This document shows, piece after piece, positions 8,081 to 16,525 of a stretch of DNA of 64,000 nucleotides. How positions within the stretch are numbered: the stretch's first letter is position 1; each line of letters begins with the position of its first letter. The position numbers and the translations under genes are program-made. Origin of the DNA: Agromyces terreus (lineage in GTDB: Bacteria; Actinomycetota; Actinomycetes; Actinomycetales; Microbacteriaceae); the NCBI RefSeq assembly GCF_009749465.1, contig NZ_WBIS01000004.1:203609-267608 (forward strand), read 5' to 3'. The notes below the pieces were generated by a model that was not told where the DNA came from, did not search any database, and saw only the letters and a program-made list of their open reading frames with translations.

Positions 8081-8593
8081 ATGAGCCGCCGCCATGCCAC
8101 GTTGCCGACCGACCTCGGCGACCTGCTCGTCGTCGCCGACGGCGAGGCGCTCGCCGGCATCACGTTCCCGGGGCACTGGCACCCATTGCCCGCCGATGCG
8201 ATCGGCGACGCGGTCGAGACGGCCGAAGACCCGGTCGTCGTGCGCTTCGGCGCGCAGCTCCGCGAGTACCTCGGCGGCGCGCGCACCGAGTTCGACCTGC
8301 CCATGGCGCCGACCGGCGACGACTTCCAACTCGCCGTGTGGCGGATGCTGCGCGAGATCCCCTACGGCGAGACGGTCACCTACGGCGAACTCGCGGCGCG
8401 CCTCGGCGACCGCAACCTCGCGCGACGCGTCGGCAACGCCGTGGGACGCAATCCGCTCAGCATCATCGTTCCCTGCCACCGCGTCGTCGGTTCCGACGGG
8501 TCCCTCACCGGCTACGCCGGCGGTCTCGAACGCAAGCGGTTCCTGCTCGAACTCGAGGGTGCCGCGGTCGTCGCGCAGACGCGCCTCTTCTGA
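8081..8593 (+). CDS. ogt: Methylated-DNA--protein-cysteine S-methyltransferase (Ogt)
   Basis: A 170-residue suicide DNA-repair enzyme that transfers the alkyl group from O6-alkylguanine or O4-alkylthymine to its own cysteine. The acceptor Cys132 is in the invariant IIVPCHRVVGSDGSLTGYAG motif; FQLAVWRMLREIPYGETVTY and ARRVGNAVGRNPLSI form the DNA-binding helix-turn-helix and Asn hinge. The C-terminal domain is complete and there is no Ada N-terminal domain. The ATG at 8081 starts the conserved region at a normal distance. It stands alone downstream of the lipoprotein gene. Confidence 0.95.
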   Translation: MSRRHATLPTDLGDLLVVADGEALAGITFPGHWHPLPADAIGDAVETAEDPVVVRFGAQLREYLGGARTEFDLPMAPTGDDFQLAVWRMLREIPYGETVTYGELAARLGDRNLARRVGNAVGRNPLSIIVPCHRVVGSDGSLTGYAGGLERKRFLLELEGAAVVAQTRLF

Positions 8594-8641
8594 GCAGCGG
8601 ATGCCGCGGCATCCGCCAGCCCTACCGGCCCGTGGCCGGGC

Positions 8642-8827
8642 TCACTCCTCTTCGTCGCCGCTGAAGTCCGTCTCGGTGTACTCGCCGTCGGCCTCGCCGC
8701 CGGTCTCGCCGGCCTCGGTGCCGTCGCCGAGATCGACCTCGGTGTAGTTGCCCTCGACGTCGGCGCCATCGGGTGCGGGAGCGCCGCGTTCAGGGGTGTT
8801 CCGCATGGGATCCGTTGCATCCGTCAT
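8642..8827 (-). CDS. Small acidic protein, 61 residues, hypothetical
   Basis: A short, strongly acidic protein: MTDATDPMRNTPERG, then a Gly/Glu/Asp-rich tail in which a motif occurs twice (GNYTEVDLGDG and GEYTETDFSGD), ending DEEE. GGAG lies 5 bases before the ATG at 8827; a second ATG directly upstream (8830) is less well spaced. No hydrophobic segment is present, so it is likely cytosolic and disordered. No family is recognised. It is convergent with ogt and divergent from the reductase gene at 8955. Confidence 0.6.
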   Translation of the reverse strand: MTDATDPMRNTPERGAPAPDGADVEGNYTEVDLGDGTEAGETGGEADGEYTETDFSGDEEE

Positions 8828-8954
8828 CATCGCTCCGTTCGTCAGCGCGCGAGCCGCGCACTTCGACTGTCGCTCGTCGCCGGGCCGATGGCGAGGCCTT
8901 GACAATCCGCCATGAGCGGGAATGCCCGCGGCGCGGCATCCGTTGGGCCCGACT

Positions 8955-9605
8955 ATGACAACGATCGGAATCATCGGAGCAGGACACATCGGCAGCCAGG
9001 TCGCACGCGCGGCGGTGGCGAACGGGTACGAGGTGGTCATCTCCAACTCGCGCGGGCCCGAGACGCTCGCCGAACTCGTGCACGAACTCGGCCCCAACGC
9101 CACGGCGGCCACCGCCGAAGACGCGGCGAAGGCGGCGGATGTCGCGGTCGTGACCGTGCCGTTCAAGGCGTACGACGCCGTGCCCGTCGAACCGCTCGCC
9201 GGCAAGATCGTGATCGACACGAACAACTACTACTGGGAGCGCGACGGCCACGTTCCCGCACTCGACGAGGGCCGCGCCACCGTCAGCGGCATGCTGCAGG
9301 AACACCTCCCGACGAGCCGCGTCGCCAAGGGCTTCAACCACATCACGGCCGCCGACATCACCGTCGCGGGTAGCCCCGCCGGCACCCCCGGCCGTCGCGC
9401 CCTCGCCACCGCGAGCGACCACGCGGATGCCGCACAGCTCGTCGCCGACCTCTACGACCAGTTCGGCTTCGACACCGTGAACATCGGCCCGCTGTCCGAG
9501 AGCTGGCGCGTCGAGCGCGACCAGCCCGCCTACGTCGTGCCCCAGAACCGCGAGGAGCTCGTCGCGAACCTCGCCAAGGCCGAGCGCGCAGGCGCCGCCG
9601 CCTAA
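8955..9605 (+). CDS. NADPH-dependent F420 reductase-like coenzyme-binding protein
   Basis: A 216-residue protein with an N-terminal Rossmann fold (TTIGIIGAGHIGSQVARAAV, GxGxxG) and downstream blocks VISNSRGPETLAELV, VVTVPFKAYDAVP and VIDTNNYYWERDGHVPALDEG. These are typical of the F420_oxidored/NADP-binding (PF03807) family that includes Fno-type and imine-reductase-like enzymes. Fno moves hydride between NADPH and F420; the true substrate here is not provable from sequence. The ATG at 8955 is placed directly before the Rossmann strand. A perfect hairpin follows the stop. Confidence 0.82.
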   Translation: MTTIGIIGAGHIGSQVARAAVANGYEVVISNSRGPETLAELVHELGPNATAATAEDAAKAADVAVVTVPFKAYDAVPVEPLAGKIVIDTNNYYWERDGHVPALDEGRATVSGMLQEHLPTSRVAKGFNHITAADITVAGSPAGTPGRRALATASDHADAAQLVADLYDQFGFDTVNIGPLSESWRVERDQPAYVVPQNREELVANLAKAERAGAAA

Positions 9606-9632
9606 CAGCGCCGCACGCCGCCGCCCCCGACC

Positions 9633-9668
9633 TGAGCCGGTTACCGCCCGAGAGCGGTAACCGGCTCA
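9633..9668. terminator. Hairpin terminator after the reductase gene
   Basis: A perfect 15-bp stem (TGAGCCGGTTACCGC against its complement) with the 6-base loop CCGAGA lies 28 bp after the stop at 9605. No U-tract follows, as is common in high-GC actinobacteria. The 356-bp gap up to 9962 otherwise holds only the leader of the next gene, with a possible TATAGC -10 box near 9775; no ORF in it is convincing. Confidence 0.7.
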
Positions 9669-9961
9669 TCGCGTGTGCCTGGCCCGTGCCTCGGGCCCGG
9701 TGCGCGCTTGACCTCGGCGGAGTGAAAAGCACCCGTTCTGGGGGCAGGATCCGTGTCACCTCGCCCGCTCGAACCTATAGCTTCGAATGCATACCGATAT
9801 CCGAGTCCGGCGCCGAAGCCGCACACGGAACCCGAATCGGCACAGCATCGGGGTGGCCCGAGCCGCGATCCGTCGCATCCGCTCGCTCGTCCCGACGGTG
9901 TTCGCCATGCCGTCACGGCACAGCACGGCCCTGCAGCCGGGGCCCACGAAGGAGAACAACC

Positions 9962-11428
9962 TTGAAGAAGCTCATCGCGAGCGTCGCCGCCACGGCCATG
10001 CTCGCCGGAGGTCTCGCGGTGCTCGCCGCCGCGGCTCCCGCCTCCGCCGACGTGGCCGCGCCCGCGGCATCCGCCACCTGTCAGGCGCTCACCGTCGACC
10101 TCACCGGCTACGAGGCCAAGCCCGCCGTCGGCGAGCCGCAGGTCGAGGTCGCGAACCCCGACTACGTGCCGGCCGTCGACGCCGTCGCCGAGGTCAGCCA
10201 CACCGACTACGAGTACAAGACGCTCGCCCGCCTGTTCCCGGTCAAGTGGACGTACCGCACCGCGCACAAGAACAGCGGCGCGACGGCGCTCTACGACTGG
10301 AAGATCTGGGTCGCGACGGGCAAGACCGCCAAGCACGTCGAGGTGCCGGGCGTCGCCGCGAAGCCCGCGGTCGGCACGCCGACCGTGTGGGAGGCGAACC
10401 CCGCCTACGTCGCCGCCGACGAGACGCCGAACACCGTCACGGTGACGGTGAACGGCTCGGTCGTCGCGACCGAGGCCTTCGGCGCCTCCTTCGCCGACAC
10501 GTTCGCGTTCGCCGACAAGGCCGTGCGCAACACCTGGTCGGTCGTCACGACAGCCTGGAACGGCGAGCCCACGACCCTCGAGGGCGTCAGCACGGCGTGC
10601 ATCACCCCCGTCGCGCCCACGTGGATCGACGAGTGCGGCCCCGCCGACAACGGTCACTGGGCGCTGCCCGCGGTCGTCGGCTACACCTACAAGGTGACGG
10701 ACCACTCCACGCTCAACGGCAAGGTCGGCGTCGTCGCGACGGCAACCGACGGCTACGTCTTCAACGACGGCGTGCGCAAGCAGTGGACCGCCGTGCAGAA
10801 CAACGATCGCTGCGACCAGACCGTGCCCACGGTCGTGTTCTCGAACCAGACCTGCACCCCGCCGGCCGGCTACGGGCTCGGCACGATCACGCCCGCGAGC
10901 CTCGGCATCACGAACCCCGACGGCGTCAAGGTCCTCGTCAAGCGCAAGTCCGACGGCGCCGCCATCACCGACCTGTCGAACCTCGCGCCCGGACACTACG
11001 ACGTCATCGCGACCGTGAAGAACGAGGGCGCCGACGCGTTCACGACCGTTCCCGCGGGCTGGACGGTCTTCGCCAAGGACGGATTCACGTTCAAGGTCGC
11101 GAAGGGCTTCGACGTCGTGGCGGCCGCTCCGTGCGACAACCCGGCGCCGGTCGCGACCGTCGCCGCCCCGACCAAGGTCGAGCAGTGCGGCACCGAGCAC
11201 GACGGCGTCATCTACGGCGCCTCGACCGGCGGCACCTGGAAGATCGCCAGCCGCGTCGTCGACGCACTCGGTCACGAGGGCACGACCCGCCACCGCGTGG
11301 TCTTCACCCCGACCGACGGCCACGTGCTGCCGGCCGCGCTGCCGGGCGACGGCTTCGTGGTCGACGGCAAGGCCGTGTGGCTCGTCTACACCGACAACGG
11401 GTCCTGCGAAGCAGGCCTCGTCGCATAG
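9962..11428 (+). CDS. Large secreted hypothetical protein with internal repeats (TTG start)
   Basis: A 488-residue exported protein. The TTG at 9962 is chosen because AAGGAG precedes it by about 8 bases and because it opens a classic signal peptide (KKLIASVAATAMLAGGLAVL... cut near PASADVA). The mature chain contains two KPAVG-(E/T)P-x-V-x-x-ANPxYV repeats (about residues 55 and 135) around a Tyr/Trp-rich block. Later it has two Cys-flanked modules, CGPADNGHWALP... and CGTEHDGVIYGAS..., each ending in a similar FTPTDG/TATDGYVF hairpin. There is no LPXTG or transmembrane tail, so it is probably released or wall-associated. No enzymatic motif is seen. A stem-loop follows. Confidence 0.8.
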   Translation: MKKLIASVAATAMLAGGLAVLAAAAPASADVAAPAASATCQALTVDLTGYEAKPAVGEPQVEVANPDYVPAVDAVAEVSHTDYEYKTLARLFPVKWTYRTAHKNSGATALYDWKIWVATGKTAKHVEVPGVAAKPAVGTPTVWEANPAYVAADETPNTVTVTVNGSVVATEAFGASFADTFAFADKAVRNTWSVVTTAWNGEPTTLEGVSTACITPVAPTWIDECGPADNGHWALPAVVGYTYKVTDHSTLNGKVGVVATATDGYVFNDGVRKQWTAVQNNDRCDQTVPTVVFSNQTCTPPAGYGLGTITPASLGITNPDGVKVLVKRKSDGAAITDLSNLAPGHYDVIATVKNEGADAFTTVPAGWTVFAKDGFTFKVAKGFDVVAAAPCDNPAPVATVAAPTKVEQCGTEHDGVIYGASTGGTWKIASRVVDALGHEGTTRHRVVFTPTDGHVLPAALPGDGFVVDGKAVWLVYTDNGSCEAGLVA

Positions 11429-11453
11429 CGCCTGACGACCCGAATCAGGCAGG

Positions 11454-11481
11454 CGGCGGCCCCGGATGACGGGGGCCGCCG
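11454..11481 (+). terminator. Rho-independent-like terminator
   Basis: CGGCGGCCCC, an 8-base loop, then GGGGCCGCCG (10-bp perfect stem) followed by TTGTGCGTT, 26 bp after the secreted-protein stop. Confidence 0.75.
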
Positions 11482-11606
11482 TTGTGCGTTCGGGCGACGC
11501 CGGGCGGCGACGCCCTGCGCCTCGGCGCCGCGCCCGCTCGGCTGCTCGCGGCTCCTCCGGGCCCGGCGGGCTCGTCCGGCTTGCCGGCCCCGTCAGCCCG
11601 GAGGCT

Positions 11607-12131
11607 TCACCAGGCGATGAGCTTCTCGGGCGTCACGCGGATGATCGTGCTGTACTTCGCCGCCATCGACTCGAGGGTGAGCTTCAGCGGCGGCAGGTCG
11701 TGCTCGTACTTGGCGAGGTAGGCGTCGCCGATCGCGGGCAGCCAAGCCGGCGCAGCGTCGGAGAGCACCTCGGCGGTGCCCTGCACCACGGTGAGCTGCT
11801 CCTCGTCGTGGCCCGACTCGAGGTGCACGAGCACACGCGGGTCGCGGGTCGCATTGCGCACCTTGACCGCGCTCGGCTCGCTCAGCATGACGACCGCGCC
11901 CTCGTGCCACAGGAACCAGACCGGCACCGCGTGCGGATACCCGCTGCGACTCGTCGTGCCGAGCCACGCGATGCGTTCGCTCGCGAGCCGGGCCAGCGCT
12001 CGGGCGTGCACGTCGTTCTCGGGATCGAACGCGAAGGGAACGGTGGGCTGCTGCTGCGTCGCGGCCGGGGTCGCAGGAGCTGCGGATGCCTCGGATGCTG
12101 CGGGCGAGGCGGATGCTGCGGGGTCGGTCAT
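11607..12131 (-). CDS. PPOX-class (pyridoxamine 5'-phosphate oxidase fold) F420/flavin-binding protein
   Basis: A 174-residue split-barrel protein. After an Ala/Ser/Pro-rich N-terminal tail (about 35 residues), the core reads ARLASERIAWLGTTSRSGYP, HAVPVWFLWHEGAVVM and RVLVHLESGHDEEQLTVVQG, then ESMAAKYSTIIRVTPEKLIAW. This is the pattern of the TIGR03667/Rv3369-like PPOX family, whose mycobacterial members bind F420 or FMN and reduce small substrates. Single-gene transcription unit; the start at 12131 is followed upstream by a 365-bp gap holding the second TGTAGCGA array. The exact cofactor is not provable here. Confidence 0.85.
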   Translation of the reverse strand: MTDPAASASPAASEASAAPATPAATQQQPTVPFAFDPENDVHARALARLASERIAWLGTTSRSGYPHAVPVWFLWHEGAVVMLSEPSAVKVRNATRDPRVLVHLESGHDEEQLTVVQGTAEVLSDAAPAWLPAIGDAYLAKYEHDLPPLKLTLESMAAKYSTIIRVTPEKLIAW

Positions 12132-12193
12132 CGGTGATCCTTCCGTCGTCGTTCGAGCCTACGGCGGTCGGGCGACATCGTCCCGGTGGAGCT

Positions 12194-12275
12194 TGTAGCG
12201 ATGTAGCGATGTAGCGATGTAGCGATGTAGCGATGTAGCGCGCGTTTTCGAGCCGATATACCCGGGCGGGCCGCA
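12194..12275. repeat. TGTAGCGA 8-bp tandem array with conserved flank (copy 2)
   Basis: Five perfect TGTAGCGA units plus a 7-base partial unit (12194-12240), followed by CGCGTTTTCGAGCCGATATA and CCCGGGCGGG. Unit, copy number and flank match 2959-3045. It lies in the 365-bp divergent gap 12132-12496. The rest of that gap contains small GC-rich inverted repeats, such as GGCCGCAGTGCGGCC near 12270-12285, and no credible gene. Confidence 0.85.
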
Positions 12276-12496
12276 GTGCGGCCGGGCTGGCAGTAGCGGC
12301 TGGGCCAGCAGCGCGCGTGGGCCGACAGTGCGCGCGGACCGGCGGGGTGCAGGGGCGGGCGCGCGCGAGGCACTTCTGCGTACCCGTTCGGGCAGTTCGC
12401 TGGTCGCGCGGGCTGCGCGGCGATACCGTGCGGGGGAGTGAGGCACGCCCCGGGGACGTGGTCCGGGGCGAACGACGTCGGGTCGGGAGGACATCG

Positions 12497-14593
12497 ATGG
12501 CGAAACGCGTCTGCGAGACGTGCGGCGCCGTCAACGAGGCCGCTGCACGGTTCTGCCACGCCTGCGACGCGTACCTCGGATGGGACTCGGGCGGCGCGAC
12601 CCTCGACGGCGAACCGCTCACCGGACACGTGCCGACCATCGTCGAACCGAGCGAACCGAGCGAACCGGGCGAACCGGACCGGGCCGAGCCGCCGGAATCG
12701 GATGCCGCGGCCGAACCCGGCGATGCTGCGGCATCCGGCGCTGCTGCGGCATCCGCCGGCCCTGCGGCAGCCGGCGACGCTGCGGCATCCGCCGGCCCCG
12801 CGGCATCCGCCCCCACGTCGACGACCGAGCCGCGCGGCACGACCCCCGCGCGGATGGAGGCACCCGAGGCCGTGCTCGACGTGGCCGAGGCGACGCTCGC
12901 GCCCGGGGCGCCTGTGACGGTGGGGATGCGGCTCACGAACCCGTCCTCGATCGTCGACGGCTACCGCATCGAGCCGGTCTCGCCGCCGCAGTGGCTCGAG
13001 TTCGCGCACGAGGACGCCCACCTCATGCCGGGGCAGGAACTCGCCGTGGCGCTCGAGCTCGGCGTGCGCGACGGGACCCTCGTCGCCGCGCAGCGGGTCG
13101 CGCTCACGCTCCGCATCAGCTCGCTCGCCGAGCCCGACCTCCGCACCGACGTCGCGATCCAGCTCACCGTGCCGCCGCTCGGCCCCAGCGCGACCCTCGA
13201 GGTGCGGCCCAGCCTCATCCGGCTCGAAGACCACGCCGCAGGCGAGTTCACCGTGCGCCTGGACAACCGGGCCGCGAACTTCCCGCAGACGGTGCGCCTC
13301 ACCGCCGCCGACGCCGAAGGACTCGTGCGGTTCGCGTTCGCACCCGACGTCGTCACCGTCCCGGCGGGCCAGGTCGTCGAACTCGCCGTCGACTTCAGCG
13401 CACCGGAACCCGAACCCGGCCGCGAACTCAGCCGCCAGATCACCGTCGAAGCCGGCAACGACGCCGGACGCGCCGCCGTGCCCCTCACCCTCGTGCAACG
13501 CACCTCCGCCATACCCGTCGAGCAGCCCGTGCGCGTCCGCATCGAGCCCAGCGCCCTGCGCATCGAGCACGGCGGCACCGTCGACTTCGACGTGCTCATC
13601 GACCACCGCGGCGGGCACCTCCCCGCGACCGTCACACTCGCCGCGCGGGACCCGAGCCGCACCATCGGCTTCTCGTTCAGCACCGACCGGATCGTCGTCG
13701 AGCCCGGCGCCGTCGTGCGCGTGCGCGGACGCCTCGCCGCACCCCCGCCGCCCCGAGGCGAGACCGCGCAGCACGCGTTCTCGGTCGTCGCATCCGACGG
13801 AACCCAGGACGTCGAGGCCATGGGCACCGTCGAACGCTCCTCGCCGCCGGAACCCATCCTCACCGCGGCGCTTCGCATCGACCCGCCGTCGCAGCTGATC
13901 GTCAACGAGAGCCGCGCCGCCTTCGAGGTCGCCGTCGACAACCGGCGCGGCGTCGAACCGCTCGGCGTGAGCCTCCAGGGCGCGTCCGACGACGGCACCG
14001 CCAGCCTCGTACTCACCCCCGACCAGCTCGTCGTGCCGGCCGGAGCCGTGTCGGTCGCGCGCCTCGTCGTCGACGCCCCGCGCCCGCCGCCGAACGAATC
14101 CGCCACCCGCCGCATGCGCGTCATCGCGACCGACGGCGTGCGCACCATCGAGGCGCAGACCGCGCTCACGCAGGCCACCAGCGACCGGCGCCCCACCGTG
14201 GGACGCGTGCTCGTCATCATCGGCGGCCTGCTCGTCATCGTCGGCGCCCTCGCCGAATGGTTCGCCGGGTTCACGCCGTTCCTGCCCTCGATCGAGCTCA
14301 TCGGCGCCCTCGCGCGAAACGAGGTGTTCCTCGGCGACGTCTCCCTCACCGAACCCGCGATCCGCACCCTCGTGTTCGCGTTCGCCGCGCTCATGCTGCT
14401 CGGCCTCGTCGGCAGCTCCGGCCGCCTCACGCGCGCCAGCGCCGTGCTCATCGTGCTGATCACGGTCGCCTGGCTGATCTTCCTCGCCGTCGTCGCCGTC
14501 GTGCCCGCACTCGGACTCGGCCTGCCGCTCGTCTGGATCGGCGCCGTGCTCGGCTTCGCCGGCGGCGTGCTCGCCCGACGCCGCCCCGTCTGA
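12497..14593 (+). CDS. Zinc-ribbon membrane protein with four beta-sandwich repeats
   Basis: A 698-residue protein of unknown function. It begins with a zinc ribbon (CETCGAVNEAAARFCHACDAY, two CxxC pairs) and then a Glu/Pro and Ala-rich disordered linker (to about residue 120). Four tandem beta-sandwich repeats of roughly 100 residues follow; each starts RxxPSxxRxxxG, continues FxVxxDNRxGxxP and closes with VPAGxVVxxxVxxxAP. The C terminus has four to five transmembrane helices (VGRVLVIIGGLLVIVGALAE onward). The repeats lie between the ribbon and the helices and look like Ig/CARDB-type adhesion or scaffold domains. The ATG at 12497 has GGGAGG 6 bases upstream. Similar proteins are known only as hypotheticals in actinobacteria. 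Confidence 0.75.
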   Translation: MAKRVCETCGAVNEAAARFCHACDAYLGWDSGGATLDGEPLTGHVPTIVEPSEPSEPGEPDRAEPPESDAAAEPGDAAASGAAAASAGPAAAGDAAASAGPAASAPTSTTEPRGTTPARMEAPEAVLDVAEATLAPGAPVTVGMRLTNPSSIVDGYRIEPVSPPQWLEFAHEDAHLMPGQELAVALELGVRDGTLVAAQRVALTLRISSLAEPDLRTDVAIQLTVPPLGPSATLEVRPSLIRLEDHAAGEFTVRLDNRAANFPQTVRLTAADAEGLVRFAFAPDVVTVPAGQVVELAVDFSAPEPEPGRELSRQITVEAGNDAGRAAVPLTLVQRTSAIPVEQPVRVRIEPSALRIEHGGTVDFDVLIDHRGGHLPATVTLAARDPSRTIGFSFSTDRIVVEPGAVVRVRGRLAAPPPPRGETAQHAFSVVASDGTQDVEAMGTVERSSPPEPILTAALRIDPPSQLIVNESRAAFEVAVDNRRGVEPLGVSLQGASDDGTASLVLTPDQLVVPAGAVSVARLVVDAPRPPPNESATRRMRVIATDGVRTIEAQTALTQATSDRRPTVGRVLVIIGGLLVIVGALAEWFAGFTPFLPSIELIGALARNEVFLGDVSLTEPAIRTLVFAFAALMLLGLVGSSGRLTRASAVLIVLITVAWLIFLAVVAVVPALGLGLPLVWIGAVLGFAGGVLARRRPV

Positions 14594-14628
14594 GGTCGGG
14601 TGCCGGGTTCAGCGCCCGCCCGCCGGCC

Positions 14629-15072
14629 TCAGCGCTCGCGGGGCGCGTCGGGCGCGGTGCTCCAGAGCGCCCACGCCACGAGCACCGGCTGCAGGAACAG
14701 CCGCACGAACCGTGCGCGGTCGGTGCGCATGAGCGGAGCCGGGCGCCCGGTGCGCCACTGGTGCACATTGCCGGGGAAGACGGCGACGAAGAACGCCGCG
14801 ATGAGCGCCCCGACGCGGCGACGCTCGCGGGGCAGGCCGACGACGGCCGCGCCGAGCAGCACCTCGGCCGCGCCCGAGGCGACGACCACGGCATCCTTGT
14901 CGAGGGTCGTCACCTCCTCGACCCAGTCGGGCACGACGATGCGGTAGCCGCGACGCGCCCAGAACAGGTGCGAGAGTCCGGCGAAGACGAGCAGCGCGGC
15001 GAGCAGCCAGCGCGTGAGCGAGCGGATGCCGCGGAGCGGGCTCTCGGGTCGTGCGTTCGGGTGTCGGCGCAT
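14629..15072 (-). CDS. DoxX-family membrane protein
   Basis: A 147-residue protein with four hydrophobic helices: LTRWLLAALLVFAGLSHLFW, AVVVASGAAEVLLGAAVVGL, ALIAAFFVAVFPGNVHQW and FLQPVLVAWALW. The FAGLSHLF and FPGNVHQW motifs fit the DoxX/DoxD-like (MauE-related) family, often linked to redox or thiol homeostasis in the membrane. The ATG at 15072 is adopted; much longer upstream codons are antisense shadow. It is convergent with the zinc-ribbon gene, with only 35 bp between them. Confidence 0.8.
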   Translation of the reverse strand: MRRHPNARPESPLRGIRSLTRWLLAALLVFAGLSHLFWARRGYRIVVPDWVEEVTTLDKDAVVVASGAAEVLLGAAVVGLPRERRRVGALIAAFFVAVFPGNVHQWRTGRPAPLMRTDRARFVRLFLQPVLVAWALWSTAPDAPRER

Positions 15073-15180
15073 CGTGCAAGTCTCGCACCGAGGTATCCGC
15101 AGGTCACCCGACCTTCGAAGATCTCCCGAGCGGATGCCGCGGAGCGGTCGATTCCCGGTCGCGGCGTTCGTCGTGGGGGT

Positions 15181-15636
15181 ATGAGGACGAAGCACATGAG
15201 GCCGGGGCCGGCATCGCGGCCCGACCAGCAGGATCCAGCCCGTGCGGCCCGGATCGACGCGGCCGAGATCGCGTGGATCGTGTCCAAGCGCGGCGCGGCC
15301 ATGCGCTCGCGCGACGCCGACTGGCTCGCCGCCCGATACCTGCCCGGCGCCCCGGTGATCGGGCCGACGCCGCCCGTCACGCGCATCGCCGACCCGGCGC
15401 TCGACGCCACGCGCATCTGGGACTGGTTCGAGCTGCTGCAGGGCCGCATCCGCTGGACGGTGCGCATCGAGAGCCTGCAGCTCGCCGAGGACACCGCGGT
15501 CTGCCGGACCGTGGAGCGCGCGTCGTACCGCGAGCTGTGCCGCGCACGCGTGCGACCCGCGTTCGAGACCACGATCGGGCTCTGCCGCGTCGATGGCCGG
15601 TGGCGCATCGCGTGGGAGACGGCGATCGGGGTGTGA
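15181..15636 (+). CDS. NTF2-like (SnoaL-type) hypothetical protein
   Basis: A 151-residue small alpha+beta protein. AEIAWIVSKRGAAMRSRDADWLAARYLPGA followed by alternating beta strands (RIRWTVRIESLQLAEDTAVC, FETTIGLCRVDGRWRIAWET) fits an NTF2-like cone fold used by SnoaL cyclases, ketosteroid isomerases and many proteins of unknown role. The ATG at 15181 has GGGGG nearby; an alternative in-frame ATG is at 15196. Catalytic residues are not evident, so no activity is assigned. Confidence 0.65.
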   Translation: MRTKHMRPGPASRPDQQDPARAARIDAAEIAWIVSKRGAAMRSRDADWLAARYLPGAPVIGPTPPVTRIADPALDATRIWDWFELLQGRIRWTVRIESLQLAEDTAVCRTVERASYRELCRARVRPAFETTIGLCRVDGRWRIAWETAIGV

Positions 15637-15681
15637 CGGCGCCCGCGCCGTAGGCTGGTGCCTCCCACCCGAGGAGGCCCC

Positions 15682-16518
15682 GTGGCGCAGAAGATCATCG
15701 TCATCACCGGCGCGAGCGACGGCATCGGCCGTGCCGCCGCCCGAAAGCTGAGCGCCGACGGGCACGAGGTGGTCCTCGTCGGCCGGTCGCCCGAGAAGAC
15801 GCGGGCGCTCGCCGAAGAGCTCGGGGCCGAGCACCACCTCGTCGACTTCGCCGACCTGGGCTCGGTGCGGGCGCTCGCCGCGGAGCTCGCGGCGTGGCAT
15901 CCGCGCATTGACGTGCTCGCCAACAACGCGGGCGGCGTGTTCGGCAAGGAGCGCGAGCTGACCGGCGACGGCCACGAGATGACCTTCCAGGTGAACTACC
16001 TCGCGCCGTTCCTGCTCACGCAGGAGCTCATGCCGACCCTCGTCGCCTCGCGCGCGACGGTGATCAACACGTCGAGCCTCGCCAACCGGCTCTTCGCCCG
16101 GTTCGACCTCGACGACCTCGAGTCCGCCCGCCGGTACCGGCCCGTGCGGGCGTACGGCAACGCGAAGCTCGCGCAGATCCTCTTCACGAAGGAGCTCGAG
16201 CGGCGCCACGGCGACGACGGCGTGACGTCGACCGCGTTCCACCCCGGCGCGATCGCCACGAACTTCTCGGCCGACCGCGGATCGGGCATGGCCGGCCTCT
16301 ACCGCTCGCGCCTGCGCAACCTCGTGCTCTCGACACCCGAGCAGGGCGCCTCGACGCTCGTCTTCCTCGCCGAGGGCGCCCCCGGCGATGACTACCCGAC
16401 GGGCCTCTACTTCGCAGACTCCAAGCCGGCGCGGGCGAGCCGTCGCGCCGATGACGCCGCGCTCGCGCGCGCCCTGTGGGACCGCACGGTCGCGATGCTC
16501 GACGCGGGGCGCGGCTGA
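15682..16518 (+). CDS. Short-chain dehydrogenase, retinol-dehydrogenase-like
   Basis: A 278-residue SDR with cofactor motif TGASDGIGRAA, the LANNAGG block and catalytic YGNAK, plus the retinol-dehydrogenase-like FQVNYLAPFLLTQELMP segment. The GTG at 15682 follows GAGGAGG by 5 bases. The substrate is unknown; such SDRs act on hydrophobic alcohols and carbonyls. It is followed immediately by a cluster of GGTCGAGGAG repeats. Confidence 0.88.
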   Translation: MAQKIIVITGASDGIGRAAARKLSADGHEVVLVGRSPEKTRALAEELGAEHHLVDFADLGSVRALAAELAAWHPRIDVLANNAGGVFGKERELTGDGHEMTFQVNYLAPFLLTQELMPTLVASRATVINTSSLANRLFARFDLDDLESARRYRPVRAYGNAKLAQILFTKELERRHGDDGVTSTAFHPGAIATNFSADRGSGMAGLYRSRLRNLVLSTPEQGASTLVFLAEGAPGDDYPTGLYFADSKPARASRRADDAALARALWDRTVAMLDAGRG

Positions 16519-16525
16519 CGCTGCC

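Noticed and set aside
8899..8927. TTGACA at 8899-8904 as the promoter of the reductase gene at 8955
   Set aside because: The -35 is perfect, but the sequence 17 bp later (ATGCCC) is not a credible -10.
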